Positions 55,274 to 63,809 of a stretch of DNA of 64,000 bases are shown here, one piece after another. Source of the stretch: Vibrio sp. SCSIO 43136 (GTDB taxonomy: Bacteria; Pseudomonadota; Gammaproteobacteria; Enterobacterales; Vibrionaceae). Position numbers and translations under genes: made by a program. Where the stretch lies: the NCBI RefSeq assembly GCF_023716565.1, contig NZ_CP071849.1:1612001-1676000 (forward strand), given 5' to 3'. The notes beneath the pieces were generated by a model. That model was not told the origin of the DNA and ran no database searches. It saw only the letters and a list, made by a program, of their open reading frames with translations. Position 1 is the stretch's first letter, and each line of letters opens with the position of its first letter.

Positions 55274-55596
55274 GTTGTTTCGACTTAGGTGATTTATCCC
55301 CTGAGATCATCTCAAGAATCTACTAGTACGCCTCACCTACTCAAAGCTAGTTCAGAGCTTTGCTTTCATGCCCATCCCCCACAAAGTTCTCGAAATGATT
55401 CTCCCCCTTGTTCGATGCAACTGATTGATCGAGGAAGTTTATATAAGGGGGAGCTAAAGGGGGTTGGTGACACCGAAGTTAAGTCGAGCGCATAAACTAC
55501 ACCGACTCACAAAAATCGCAGCCAGCCTAACTCGTTTTTGCCCCAAAGCATGCTTTGGTCACTACATGGAATCATAACTAAACCTAATACGAACAC

Positions 55597-55644
55597 CTAC
55601 GACTACGACTACGACTACGACTACGACTACGACTACGACTACGA
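55597..55644 (+). repeat. (CTACGA)8 hexanucleotide tandem repeat
   Basis: Eight perfect copies of CTACGA (48 bases), then a partial CT. It is not in a recognised gene. A hexamer tract would vary in copy number by slippage. Confidence 0.97.
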
Positions 55645-55811
55645 CTCAAGTATAGTACGTTCAATCCTTTCACTAAAGCAAACGTAGTTTATATAGAAGA
55701 TTTTATTCGCTGTTGAGTTGAATATTAAAAATGGCACAATATAAAACCTGTGTTATTTTATTTAAGCTAGACAGAAAATTTGACTCTGTACTAATATAAA
55801 GGTTGGTTGGT

Positions 55812-56195
55812 TTGAATAAACACTCGGTATCTGTATCACCTTTGTTTGCTGAATCTCAAGTCCAAAAAAGTCCATTTGTGATCTACCTTTTGGACTTTGG
55901 GTCGTTTGGAACATATGTTGGAATATCTAGTGATTTTATGGCTCGTTGGGATCATCACCAAAATTCAGCATACAACAATAATTATACTGGTACCTGTAAC
56001 GACAGGCTTAAAAATGCAATTAAACGTTGTCCAGCGCCCAAGTTTTATTTTGTAGCCCTTGCTGACTCTCAGAAAAAGGCAAGGGGTTTAGAAGCTCTAT
56101 CTATCAAATTTTATGAACCTACACTAAATTCACAACCTGAATATAGTCAGACGGTAGTTAGTTATTCATTTGTAAAATTAAATACATTAACCTGA
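55812..56195 (+). CDS. GIY-YIG nuclease-like protein
   Basis: The start is a TTG at 55812 (AAAGG 9 bases upstream) or a TTG at 55803. The product of about 127 residues has FVIYLLDFGSFGTYVGISSD followed by RWDHH. This is the GIY-YIG module: VIYLL for GIY, TYVGIS for YIG, then a conserved Arg. A glutamate (RGLEALSIKFY) sits where the catalytic Glu is expected. Small proteins of this type are single-domain nucleases or inactive relatives. The frame stops at TGA 56193-56195 but the same frame stays open for another 65 codons (see next entry). Confidence 0.72.
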   Translation: MNKHSVSVSPLFAESQVQKSPFVIYLLDFGSFGTYVGISSDFMARWDHHQNSAYNNNYTGTCNDRLKNAIKRCPAPKFYFVALADSQKKARGLEALSIKFYEPTLNSQPEYSQTVVSYSFVKLNTLT

Positions 56196-56393
56196 CGTAT
56201 TCCTATTAAATCTAAACGTGACCATGGTAATAATGATAATGATAATGATCGAGATATGCATTTGTGTGAAGTGGTTTGGAATAGATCAAAGCTACGAGTT
56301 CAGGTAATCGACGGGGCTCGTAAAGGGCTGTTTGTTGAGTGCTCAAAAGCAGCTAGGGCGGAAGGAATGAAAGTTAAATTAAGGCAGCCTTGA
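56196..56393 (+). pseudogene. In-frame continuation after the GIY-YIG stop codon
   Basis: Directly after TGA 56193-56195 the same frame is open for 65 codons: RIPIKSKRDHGNNDNDNDRD, then MHLCEVVWNRSKLRVQVIDG, and ARKGLFVECSKAARAEGMKV, ending at TGA 56391-56393. Asn-Asp repeats arise from AATGAT repeats. Either the parent gene was about 193 residues and acquired a stop, or a separate 45-codon gene starts at the ATG at 56256. Neither half has a recognised C-terminal family. Confidence 0.4.
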
Positions 56394-56703
56394 AGTCCAC
56401 AGGAAAAAGCTTAGTTGCTGCCATATCGGCTCGTTTGATCGCAGTTTAAAACAAAATACGGGTGATTTTTTGTGGTTATCGTGCGATAATGCCCTTATTT
56501 ACCTAGTGACTTTGCATAACTTTAGCAACAACCACAAAAGACCTAAAAGGAATAAGCTCTCTATTTTTTGGGACTAATATCTAAAAGTTTATAGTCGTAC
56601 GCTGCAGTTATTAACAATATTACTTTTAGAAACTTCAGCACTGATTATAGTTGGCTTATCAAGATGGACCAAAACTTTAAACACATATTTATGTAGGAGA
56701 AAG
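56394..56703. other. Intergenic region, nothing recognised
   Basis: 310 A+T-rich bases between the GIY-YIG frame and the convergent J-domain gene. No open frame with a ribosome site and no clear terminator were found. Confidence 0.5.
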
Positions 56704-57510
56704 TTACCTACTTAAAATAACAAATGTCAGTAACATAATTATAAGCGAAATAATTTTGATTCCAAGAATTTCACTTTTTTCTTTCTCTTGCGCTGCTTTG
56801 AAAGCTGCATATTTTTCTTGCTCTTCAACTTTAAACGTTGGTTCACCGAACTTATCTACGACACTTTGCTCGACACGATCAAAGTCGATAGATTGCCCAA
56901 AAAATACTGCCAGTTTATTCAACTCTCTCGCAGCTTCTCGATTCCCGTCAGAAATGTAGTCGAGGGCTAGATTTTGGACATGAATGTTATTACCGAAGTA
57001 TCGAGTAATGAAATTGTTTTTTAGTTGTTCAGCGACTTGTTCTAGTAACTCAAAGTTACGATGCTCCAACATTGTTACTTTAAAGCTAGTCGCTAAAGCT
57101 TGCGAAATTTTGTGGAGATCATCGTATTTAGCAGTTAGCTCTGGATAGATCTCTACAGCCATGCTCCAATCAGCTTCAGAAGATTTTTCAAACTCAGCGT
57201 AACAATCATTTTCTTCGGGTTCAGCTGAATTGAAATTATTACTTTCTCCCCATTGTTCATCAAAGGCTTGTCTCTTTGAGGTGTCTGACAATGTGGCATA
57301 GGCTTCATTGATCAACTGCATTTTTTCAGTAGCATCAGCCCCTTGATATTTGTCAGGGTGATACTTGTTGCTCATGATCTTATAGGCTGCTTTTATGAGT
57401 TTGATATCAGCTTCTGGTGTGATTCCGAGTAGTGAGTAATAGTTGTTCATCTGCGTTGATGTGAGTGTTTTGCTAATTTTTAAAGGCATTAAGAGCGTAT
57501 CAAGCTCCAT
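56704..57510 (-). CDS. J-domain (DnaJ-like) membrane protein
   Basis: The 268-residue frame contains a J-domain, NNYYSLLGITPEADIKLIKAAY, then YHPDKY with the invariant HPD, then LINEAYATLSDTSKRQAFDE. J-domains recruit and stimulate DnaK. There is no G/F region or zinc finger. A central region of unknown type (about 100-235) is followed by a C-terminal membrane anchor (ILGIKIISLIIMLLTFVIL). The J-domain start suggests that the ATG at 57450 (MNNYYSLLG) may be the true start; neither it nor 57510 has a good ribosome site. It probably serves as a membrane-bound DnaK co-chaperone. Confidence 0.82.
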   Translation of the reverse strand: MELDTLLMPLKISKTLTSTQMNNYYSLLGITPEADIKLIKAAYKIMSNKYHPDKYQGADATEKMQLINEAYATLSDTSKRQAFDEQWGESNNFNSAEPEENDCYAEFEKSSEADWSMAVEIYPELTAKYDDLHKISQALATSFKVTMLEHRNFELLEQVAEQLKNNFITRYFGNNIHVQNLALDYISDGNREAARELNKLAVFFGQSIDFDRVEQSVVDKFGEPTFKVEEQEKYAAFKAAQEKEKSEILGIKIISLIIMLLTFVILSR

Positions 57511-57611
57511 AACTACGATTTTGTATTATATATTACCAATCGTGGACTTTAAAGTACCGACTATTGCCTACATGCTGGCGAAAGTTCTCACCTGACGTAA
57601 CGAAGATAAAT

Positions 57612-57821
57612 ATGCAAGCTAACCTGATACCTATCGATATCAAAACTGAAGATAAAACAGGAGGTTGGACATTGCTCTTTCGTGACATCGCACTAACCAT
57701 AATCAATGATTAGGTCTATATACGCTTATTTCAGTACCTAGAAGAGCACATTGTGGGGCTAACTGTGGTTTTAACCGTGATTGCCATCTTCGTTGCTCTA
57801 TACCTAGGTTTAGCTTTTTGA
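57612..57821 (+). pseudogene. Possible small membrane protein with an amber codon
   Basis: From the ATG at 57612 the frame reads MQANLIPIDIKTEDKTGGWT, then LLFRDIALTIIND, and TAG at 57711-57713. It continues in frame as VYIRLFQYLEEHIVGLTVVL, then TVIAIFVALYLGLAF and TGA at 57819-57821. The second part has one convincing membrane helix. The ribosome site is weak. A 69-codon gene broken by one stop is plausible but unproven. Confidence 0.3.
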
Positions 57822-57885
57822 AGCCAAGAGCCTTGTACCATGCAGGGCTTGTTTGCCAGTTGGCGAACTAGGTGACAAAGGTGGA

Positions 57886-57917
57886 ATAAAAAATGCCCTC
57901 GACATAGCGAGAGCATT
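57886..57917 (-). terminator. Terminator of small secreted protein gene
   Basis: On the minus strand AATGC-TCTCG, loop CTATGT, CGAGG-GCATT, then TTTTT. It lies 21 bases after the stop at 57938. Confidence 0.75.
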
Positions 57918-57937
57918 GGTGGTGTTAGTGAATGGTA

Positions 57938-58372
57938 TTAGCGCTCAAGCACAGTGTAGTACTGCGTTTTGATGTTACCCATATCAAAACGATTAATAAC
58001 TTGAACCTTGAAATTCGATATGTTGCTTGAAAAGTTTGACGCTATATTACTGTTTTTTATCTGTTGTAGCTGCCAGTCCTTGTATTCCTGACTATTAGCA
58101 TATTGCTCAAACTGGCCGATAGAAACACCAAACTGGTTAGCAGTAGCAGCTGTATGAATTACGTTTGTGTAGGTCATAACACACTTATGACCATCCCAAA
58201 GGGCCATTACGCCTACTAGCGAGTTTAATGGTCCCCCTATAGGTAATTGAGGAACAAGAGTTTGTTGTAGTCCTTTGTTGGTATCAACACAAAGTTTCTG
58301 TGTCATAACCTCTGCTTGAGTTGTAAAGGAGGCAGCAAGTAGAGTTAGCACAATTGTCTTTTTCATTGTCAT
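57938..58372 (-). CDS. Small exported protein of unknown function
   Basis: The 144-residue protein begins MTMKKTIVLTLLAASFTTQA, a signal peptide cleaved before EVMTQKL. The mature part has two Cys (LCVDTNKG and HKCVMTY), likely one disulfide, and no recognised domain. It should be periplasmic or secreted. It is a single-gene unit with its own terminator. Confidence 0.75.
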   Translation of the reverse strand: MTMKKTIVLTLLAASFTTQAEVMTQKLCVDTNKGLQQTLVPQLPIGGPLNSLVGVMALWDGHKCVMTYTNVIHTAATANQFGVSIGQFEQYANSQEYKDWQLQQIKNSNIASNFSSNISNFKVQVINRFDMGNIKTQYYTVLER

Positions 58373-58682
58373 TCGTTCTATATAAAATCACCTTCCTGTA
58401 TTGTACATTTATAATACAAGACATCACAAGTTTGTGCTCCACTTATCTAACAGGTTAGAGAAAAGAATCATACGGAAAAGACACCTGATACTAGCATGAC
58501 CTGCACCAGCAATAATGGACAACACATTAAGCAAATTACCATACAAAAAGTTATCCGTATAAAGCTAATTCAGTAGTTGCCCTGACACAGTTTTGTCCAT
58601 AAACGAGATACAAGAATCCCCCTGACCAAAGTCGAGGGGATACCAACCCCATCACAGGGCACACCAACAACAAACCAAACAC
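58373..58682. other. Intergenic region, nothing recognised
   Basis: 310 bases between the promoter side of the small exported protein gene and the end of the amidase gene. An imperfect hairpin CCCCTGAC..GTCGAGGGG near 58619-58640 may end the amidase transcript; it lacks a T-run. Confidence 0.4.
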
Positions 58683-59756
58683 CTAACGCACCTCACAAGC
58701 CCCAAACACAGCCTTACTCAACCCTTGCTCAGCCTGCTTCACAGTATCCGCGCACATTGTTTCAGTGAACTCCAGTGTGTCGTTGAAGTTGTAACCAATC
58801 TGAGCTCGTGTGTCGTAGTTGGTGAATAGGAAGTCACCGCTCTCGTGGTTGTAGACGAACTGAGTCCAAGTGGCGTAAGTCTCGTCGTTGGTTGGGTCGA
58901 TAAGATCTTGCGGAATCAAGTTACCTGCGTTGTATGTGCTCAGCAGTTTGCCACGAGTTTGTGCCCAGCTTGCATCTTGTTTGAACTCAACATGCTTAGT
59001 GTTAAACAGGCCACGTAAGTTACGGTCTAGTGAGCTGATTGAGCTTGGAATACCTTTTGCTGTAAGGTCATCCAAATTCACTTTCTCAACGTAAGCACGG
59101 TGGTCTTGTTGCAGTGGCGAGTTAGCCATCACACGCAGATCCGAGTTTACGTCGCCACGGTAAACCACCATTTTACCGCCTTCATTAAGCTGGAGCAGTG
59201 CAATGTCGCCCGACTTATCTTGAATTGAAATATGCACGCCGTGCTGAGTGCCGTGTAGGCCATCTTTCCAAGCAATTTGCCATTCGTTGTTGTTGAATGC
59301 TTTCACCGCCTCTTCAGTCGTTGCGTAAGTTTCTGTGATGTAGCGAATGACGTTAAGGAAACTCACCGCTGGTGCGCCAGTATCTTCATAATCTGCGATG
59401 TATTGTGCCGAGTCCGCCATGTAAAGCAAAGATGCGGCAAGGCCTTCAGAGTTGATGGCGTCAGAGGCAACGCCGTGGAACACGTCCCACTCCATCTGAG
59501 CAATCGCATGATACTTAGTTGTCCACTGCATTGCGTTTTTGTAGCTCGGCGCTTCAGAAACGTTTTTAATACCGACTGGGTTCACTTGAGTCACGTTACC
59601 TAATTGGTCACCCCAATCTAGAGAGCGGACGGTCGATACTCCATGTGGCGTATCTAATGTGAAGCGTGAACATGCGTTGGCCGTGTTAGCTACAGTTGCG
59701 ATAGAAACAGCGGCGATGGCGATAGTAGCGATTTTGTTAAGCTTGAATGATTTCAT
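58683..59756 (-). CDS. Linear amide C-N hydrolase, choloylglycine hydrolase family
   Basis: Ntn hydrolases of this family (penicillin V acylase, bile salt hydrolase) cleave amide bonds. From the ATG at 59756 (MKSFKLNKIATIAIAAVSIATVANTANA split at the signal end) the 357-residue product has a signal peptide. Cleavage after ANA exposes Cys, the catalytic N-terminal nucleophile, in CSRFTLDTPHG. RSLDWGDQLG supplies Arg and Asp of the active site, and later NSPLQQDHRAYV and NRNLRGLF-like parts follow. It is periplasmic, as in gram-negative penicillin V acylases that also degrade acyl-homoserine lactones. Divergent from a LysR gene that may control it. Confidence 0.9.
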   Translation of the reverse strand: MKSFKLNKIATIAIAAVSIATVANTANACSRFTLDTPHGVSTVRSLDWGDQLGNVTQVNPVGIKNVSEAPSYKNAMQWTTKYHAIAQMEWDVFHGVASDAINSEGLAASLLYMADSAQYIADYEDTGAPAVSFLNVIRYITETYATTEEAVKAFNNNEWQIAWKDGLHGTQHGVHISIQDKSGDIALLQLNEGGKMVVYRGDVNSDLRVMANSPLQQDHRAYVEKVNLDDLTAKGIPSSISSLDRNLRGLFNTKHVEFKQDASWAQTRGKLLSTYNAGNLIPQDLIDPTNDETYATWTQFVYNHESGDFLFTNYDTRAQIGYNFNDTLEFTETMCADTVKQAEQGLSKAVFGACEVR

Positions 59757-59882
59757 AATAAAACTCTCTTTAATTGGGGGATTAACTCTTGGAATGAGTC
59801 TATTATTGCTATCAATCAGCGATTTCAAAGCCGCTGAGCATAGGGGAAACCCCTACAAAGGAATTAATTGCCAAGGAAAAAT

Positions 59883-60761
59883 ATGCCAGCCTCGTTAGAA
59901 CAGCTCAGAGCTTTTGTCGCCACCGTAGACAACAAAGGCATGGCCCAAGCGGCCAGACATATTGGAAAACACGTATCCACAGTGAGAGAGCAGCTCAATA
60001 ATCTAGAGATAGATACTGGGTTAGAGCTGTTTATTCGTCATCCTCGTTCCCTTGAGGTCACGCCAGAAGGTGAGCAGCTGTATAAGTCTGCGGTTGCGAT
60101 GCTAAAAGAGGCAGCACTTTTTGATGCCAACGTAGATAGTATTTTGCAAGGCGTACCCGACAAGCTAACCATCGCCATAGACTCTAGTCTTATGGAGGGC
60201 AAACTAGACACCATCATCGCCCACCTTGCTAACGCTTACCCTCACATGTCGCTAAAGCTTGTCACCAGCGACACAATGCAAATTCAGAGTTGGATAATCT
60301 CAGGCATTGTTGATATTGGCCTGATTTTTAACACCTTACGTATCCATGACGAACTGACGACAAAGAAAGCATACTCCTTTGGCGTGCAGCAAGTGGTTCC
60401 TACCTCGTGGGAGTTGCCTGAACAGGTGAACTCGGATCGCCTCAACGACAAGCTACAAATTAGCCTGTCTTTTTTGTCAGATATTGGGATGAGAAGTGCA
60501 GACGTGACTAGCCACCGATTCATGCTTTGCAACAACGCCATACAGACATTAAACCTGATAAAAGCTGGGGTTGGCTGGGCATCCCTACCGGGCTTTATCT
60601 GCCAAAAAGCCATTGAGGACAAACAGGTGCGCCTTTATCAATCAGTGGAAGACAGTGTTTCCGAGTGGACCACCAACATCGTTTGGCAGAAACAAAAAGT
60701 CCCTAACCCAGCGATGAAGATGTTTATTGATGAAGTGCAAAGGCTACCGAAATTGCGTTAA
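59883..60761 (+). CDS. LysR-family transcriptional regulator
   Basis: From the ATG at 59883 (MPASLEQLRAFVATVDNKGM, with AAGGA upstream) the 292-residue protein has the LysR helix-turn-helix (MAQAARHIGKHVSTVREQLNNLE) and a substrate-binding domain. KHVSTVREQL differs from the common S-AVS-QI pattern but fits the fold. It is divergent from the amidase gene with 126 bases between the starts, the usual place for a LysR target, so it probably regulates the amidase. Confidence 0.9.
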   Translation: MPASLEQLRAFVATVDNKGMAQAARHIGKHVSTVREQLNNLEIDTGLELFIRHPRSLEVTPEGEQLYKSAVAMLKEAALFDANVDSILQGVPDKLTIAIDSSLMEGKLDTIIAHLANAYPHMSLKLVTSDTMQIQSWIISGIVDIGLIFNTLRIHDELTTKKAYSFGVQQVVPTSWELPEQVNSDRLNDKLQISLSFLSDIGMRSADVTSHRFMLCNNAIQTLNLIKAGVGWASLPGFICQKAIEDKQVRLYQSVEDSVSEWTTNIVWQKQKVPNPAMKMFIDEVQRLPKLR

Positions 60762-60890
60762 ATATCAATCTATACGCTGGGTCATACCGTGTCTGCTCAA
60801 GAAATACTGTGCGCACCAAAAACCCCATAATTAACAAGTGATGTTACCAAGTAGGTACAAATTACCATCTATACTTTATCTATTGGGTGC

Positions 60891-61898
60891 ATGAGCAGGG
60901 ATTGCCAAGTGATATTTCCAAACGCAAGAATTGAAAAATACTATCAGCAATGTAATGAGTTGCTGAGTTTTTCAGGTTTATCATGGTGGATCATCGACTT
61001 AGAAGAAGACCCAGACACGTTTTATTGCAACCGCACCATGTGTGACACTTTTGACCTTGATAATGGTCTGCTTGGGCATTCGGTCAGCAAGACCTGCCCC
61101 ATTGCGGGGGATTTCAACAAATTCATCGCCATAAAAAACACCACTAGAGCACAGAAAGTATTTAGTGACTTTAAAGCGCTCAAAGACAACACCCTCAGCG
61201 AGTACCAAAATCGATTCCCGTATTACGATGAAGCAAAGGACAAAATTCTTTACTTCACAAGTTGTGCCAAAGCGCTGGATCGCAATGAAGAAGGCAAGGC
61301 AACCCTCCTGTTTGGCATCATTGAACCTGAAACCGTCAGCGAAATACTCTATCGACAAGCGTTATATGACAGCCTCACGGGGCTTAGAAATCGCAGGGAG
61401 TTCGATAACCAATTACAGTTTTTAATTAACCTTGCCAAAAGAGAGCGTAAGGTTATCTCACTGATCTTTTGCGATATCGACCATTTCAAACAATACAACG
61501 ATGAGCTCGGTCATTATGCTGGCGATGAGTGCCTTAAGAAGATCGCCCGCTCATTGGAGAAAACCTGTTGTCGTGAAACCGATATCGTCTGCCGCTACGG
61601 CGGGGAAGAGTTTGCAGTCATCATTTATGGGGAGGACAAAAGCGTGTCCGCACTTGCGGAGAGCATTCGTATCGGGGTTTCCGATCTTGCCATTCCCCAC
61701 CCGTCGCCGAATGTCGATATCGTAACGGTCAGCGCAGGTTTTACATCCTTAGTTCCCAATGACAGTACCTCCTCAAGAATTCTAATTGAGAAAGCGGATT
61801 GTGGGCTTTATCAAGCAAAAACCAATGGCAGAAACCAGACCATAGATTGCACCTGTACTGAAGCCGAGATCATTAGTAATAGCGCTGAAATGAGCTAA
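60891..61898 (+). CDS. GGDEF-domain diguanylate cyclase with N-terminal PAS-like sensor
   Basis: The 335-residue protein makes cyclic di-GMP from GTP. The C-terminal half holds DSLTGLRNRREF, IFCDIDHFKQYND (metal Asp) and YGGEEFAVII (active GGEEF near residue 238). The inhibitory I-site RETD lies five residues before GGEEF, so product inhibition is expected. The N-terminal 1-155 looks like a PAS fold (LLSFSGLSWWIIDLEEDPDTFYC) and has no membrane segment. The start could also be the GTG at 60909. Likely affects motility or biofilm. Confidence 0.92.
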   Translation: MSRDCQVIFPNARIEKYYQQCNELLSFSGLSWWIIDLEEDPDTFYCNRTMCDTFDLDNGLLGHSVSKTCPIAGDFNKFIAIKNTTRAQKVFSDFKALKDNTLSEYQNRFPYYDEAKDKILYFTSCAKALDRNEEGKATLLFGIIEPETVSEILYRQALYDSLTGLRNRREFDNQLQFLINLAKRERKVISLIFCDIDHFKQYNDELGHYAGDECLKKIARSLEKTCCRETDIVCRYGGEEFAVIIYGEDKSVSALAESIRIGVSDLAIPHPSPNVDIVTVSAGFTSLVPNDSTSSRILIEKADCGLYQAKTNGRNQTIDCTCTEAEIISNSAEMS

Positions 61899-61989
61899 CA
61901 TTTTTGGGTAAGCCTATTTAAGAATTCACTTCTTAAAAAGTACACAAACCTTAAACCATGTTTATTAACCAGCGAGTTAACCCATTTTT

Positions 61990-62370
61990 ATGCAGAACTT
62001 AATGACAAGTGGCAGCCTATTCGCACTGCTTACCATCGTCGGCTGCCAAGCAGCCCCTCAAAGCCATTCAGGCTGTGAACCGCAAAACTGGGATGACGCC
62101 AATATCTCCCATGAACACGCATTCATGGCCCATCAAAAGGCAATGGCACTGTTAGAAAGTCGGCCCACCAGCGACAGCGAATGGCAACAGAGTCTTAATG
62201 TTGAATTAGAGACCTTGACTCAATCGGGGTTGGAGCTGATGAGCCTAGTCAAATCGTGCCGTGGTACAGACCAAGAGGCTGATGCAAAAGCATGGTATCA
62301 GGACGTTTTCGAACTCCAAAACAAGGTAGCAAAACACTATCCAGACTACGTTGTTGGCCAGATGCCCTAG
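61990..62370 (+). CDS. Small lipoprotein of unknown function
   Basis: The 126-residue product begins MQNLMTSGSLFALLTIVGCQ with a lipobox (IVGC). It is helical afterwards, with an acidic composition and two further Cys (SGCEPQNW and VKSCRGTD). I do not know the family. It lies 91 bases after the diguanylate cyclase gene, possibly in the same unit. Confidence 0.75.
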   Translation: MQNLMTSGSLFALLTIVGCQAAPQSHSGCEPQNWDDANISHEHAFMAHQKAMALLESRPTSDSEWQQSLNVELETLTQSGLELMSLVKSCRGTDQEADAKAWYQDVFELQNKVAKHYPDYVVGQMP

Positions 62371-62587
62371 CCTTCCACAACGTTTCTCATACGCTCGCAT
62401 CATCCTTTTTATCCATCGAGTGCACGGTTGATAAATCACCAAAACAGTAGTAGCCTTGTCGCTAGGCAAGTTGGGGGCCTACCTCGCAAAAGCGATAGTA
62501 CCAACACGACAAACAAACTAAGCAAGCATTTCACTTGCATATCATCCCGCAACCGATAGCGAGTAGGTTGACTGTTAGGAGGACGAT

Positions 62588-63010
62588 ATGCGTCATCAAG
62601 ACAACCCTGATCTTCAATTATGGCTTCGAGAAGCCAAGGTTCTGCACAAAGCCGCGTTATCACCATCTTTGGCAAATTCCCTACCCGTACTTCGGCGCTT
62701 ACTCAGTGCAAAAGTGTTAGAGGGTATCTCTTTGCCTGAACTCAAAAGCCAGTCTGAGATCATTCAGCGTAAACACTTATTGCATATGCTGGCGGCCGAG
62801 AATGGTAAGCGTTGCTGGGCCGAGTTTAAACAACAAATAGAATCTGCCCCACAAGGCTCGATACTACCCAATAGCCTGGAACTGAAAGAAGCAGGTTACC
62901 CAGTGTTATGGTTCTCTTCGCTAAGCGAAGCAAATCGCTACAGCGAAGAGCACGGCGGGAAAGTAATCAAAGTTGGCGAGCAGGCTGCGGTTACGCCGAA
63001 AATGGAGTAA
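62588..63010 (+). CDS. Conserved hypothetical protein
   Basis: The ATG at 62588 has a near-perfect AGGAGG 5 bases upstream. The 140-residue product is cytosolic and helical (LWLREAKVLHKAALSPSLAN, then LPVLRRLLSAKVL). It has a short C-terminal part, YPVLWFSSLSEANRYSEEHG, that could be an alpha/beta fragment. I do not recognise the family. The ribosome site and composition support a real gene. Confidence 0.78.
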   Translation: MRHQDNPDLQLWLREAKVLHKAALSPSLANSLPVLRRLLSAKVLEGISLPELKSQSEIIQRKHLLHMLAAENGKRCWAEFKQQIESAPQGSILPNSLELKEAGYPVLWFSSLSEANRYSEEHGGKVIKVGEQAAVTPKME

Positions 63011-63069
63011 TTGGACATGTTGACCTAAAGACGGTTAACTTTAAATGGCGGCACCCTAAGTGTCGCCAT

Positions 63070-63360
63070 TCATGCCGCTATCAATCCATTGCGCACCAAG
63101 GCTCGACGTACATTCTTACACATCTTGCCAAAGCGTCTTAATTCATCGAAGGTTGGGGAAATGTTTTGATCGATCTGATGCTGCCAGTATTGAAGCTCTG
63201 AATCGACAAGCTCCATCAGCTTTTTAGGACACCCCGTACATAAGCTATCCACGCCACATTTAAACGTCTCTTCCTGATACAAAGGAAACTGCGCTTTTAC
63301 TGCATCAATGATCTGTTGCATTGCAGTGATACGGTCAGGCTTTTGGCTCGATGTAGGCAT
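63070..63360 (-). CDS. Small Cys-containing conserved hypothetical protein
   Basis: From the ATG at 63360 (MPTSSQKPDRITAMQQIIDA) the product has 96 residues. Four Cys occur as CGVDSLCTGCPKKLME plus a later CKNVRRALVRNGL, suggesting a metal or Fe-S site. Function unknown. An upstream start at 63429 would add an unrelated hydrophobic stretch, so I prefer 63360. Confidence 0.72.
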   Translation of the reverse strand: MPTSSQKPDRITAMQQIIDAVKAQFPLYQEETFKCGVDSLCTGCPKKLMELVDSELQYWQHQIDQNISPTFDELRRFGKMCKNVRRALVRNGLIAA

Positions 63361-63593
63361 AGTTAACTTAATGTGGCTAAATGGTGGCTCATAAACTAAC
63401 AGACCACTGAACACGGTCAAGATACCCAAAAGTGGTGATTAGAAAATCTCACTCAGTCGCTGGGCGAGATAACCGATAATGTTTGACTGTTTAGCTATTT
63501 TTGCTTTTGCTCAAATGGCTCGCTACGAGTTCAAACTAGCGAAAATGAAAAAAACCAATAATAGTTAGATCAAACGACAAGAAGATTGACGTG

Positions 63594-63809
63594 CTATTGC
63601 CAGCCAAGCCGCCAAGTGTTGCTGTCTTTTAGCTCTCGCCACTCTATGTGATATTCGTTTCCAGAAATGACCGCTTGAATGACGCAATCGGTGATCCGCT
63701 GCTCTTCATCAAAGCTGACCGATGTAACGGCAAAATGCTTTTCCTTTTTCTCGACCACGACTTTGGTCCACTTACTATTGAGTAGAGCCTTTGGGCTGAT
63801 CTTGTTCAT
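63594..63809 (-). CDS. TIGR02450 family Trp-rich protein
   Basis: The 71-residue protein fits the small Trp-rich family TIGR02450: LLNSKWTKVVVEKKEKHFAV, CVIQAVISGNEYHIEWRELK and SNTWRLGWQ. No function is known. Its ATG at 63809 overlaps the stop of the upstream minus-strand gene (ATGA), so the two are co-translated. Confidence 0.88.
   Translation of the reverse strand: MNKISPKALLNSKWTKVVVEKKEKHFAVTSVSFDEEQRITDCVIQAVISGNEYHIEWRELKDSNTWRLGWQ

Larger units (their letters stand above)
55211..55811. other. Chromosomal DNA beyond transposon, no gene
   Basis: About 600 bases without a convincing gene. It begins with the displaced glmS terminator (55243-55273) and includes the (CTACGA)8 tract at 55597-55644. 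AAATTTGACTCTGTA (55776-55790) resembles AAATTTGACTCTATA inside the transposon end (55146-55160). Confidence 0.5.

Noticed and set aside
55597..55644. CRISPR array
   Set aside because: The CTACGA copies are directly adjacent without spacers and no cas gene is present.
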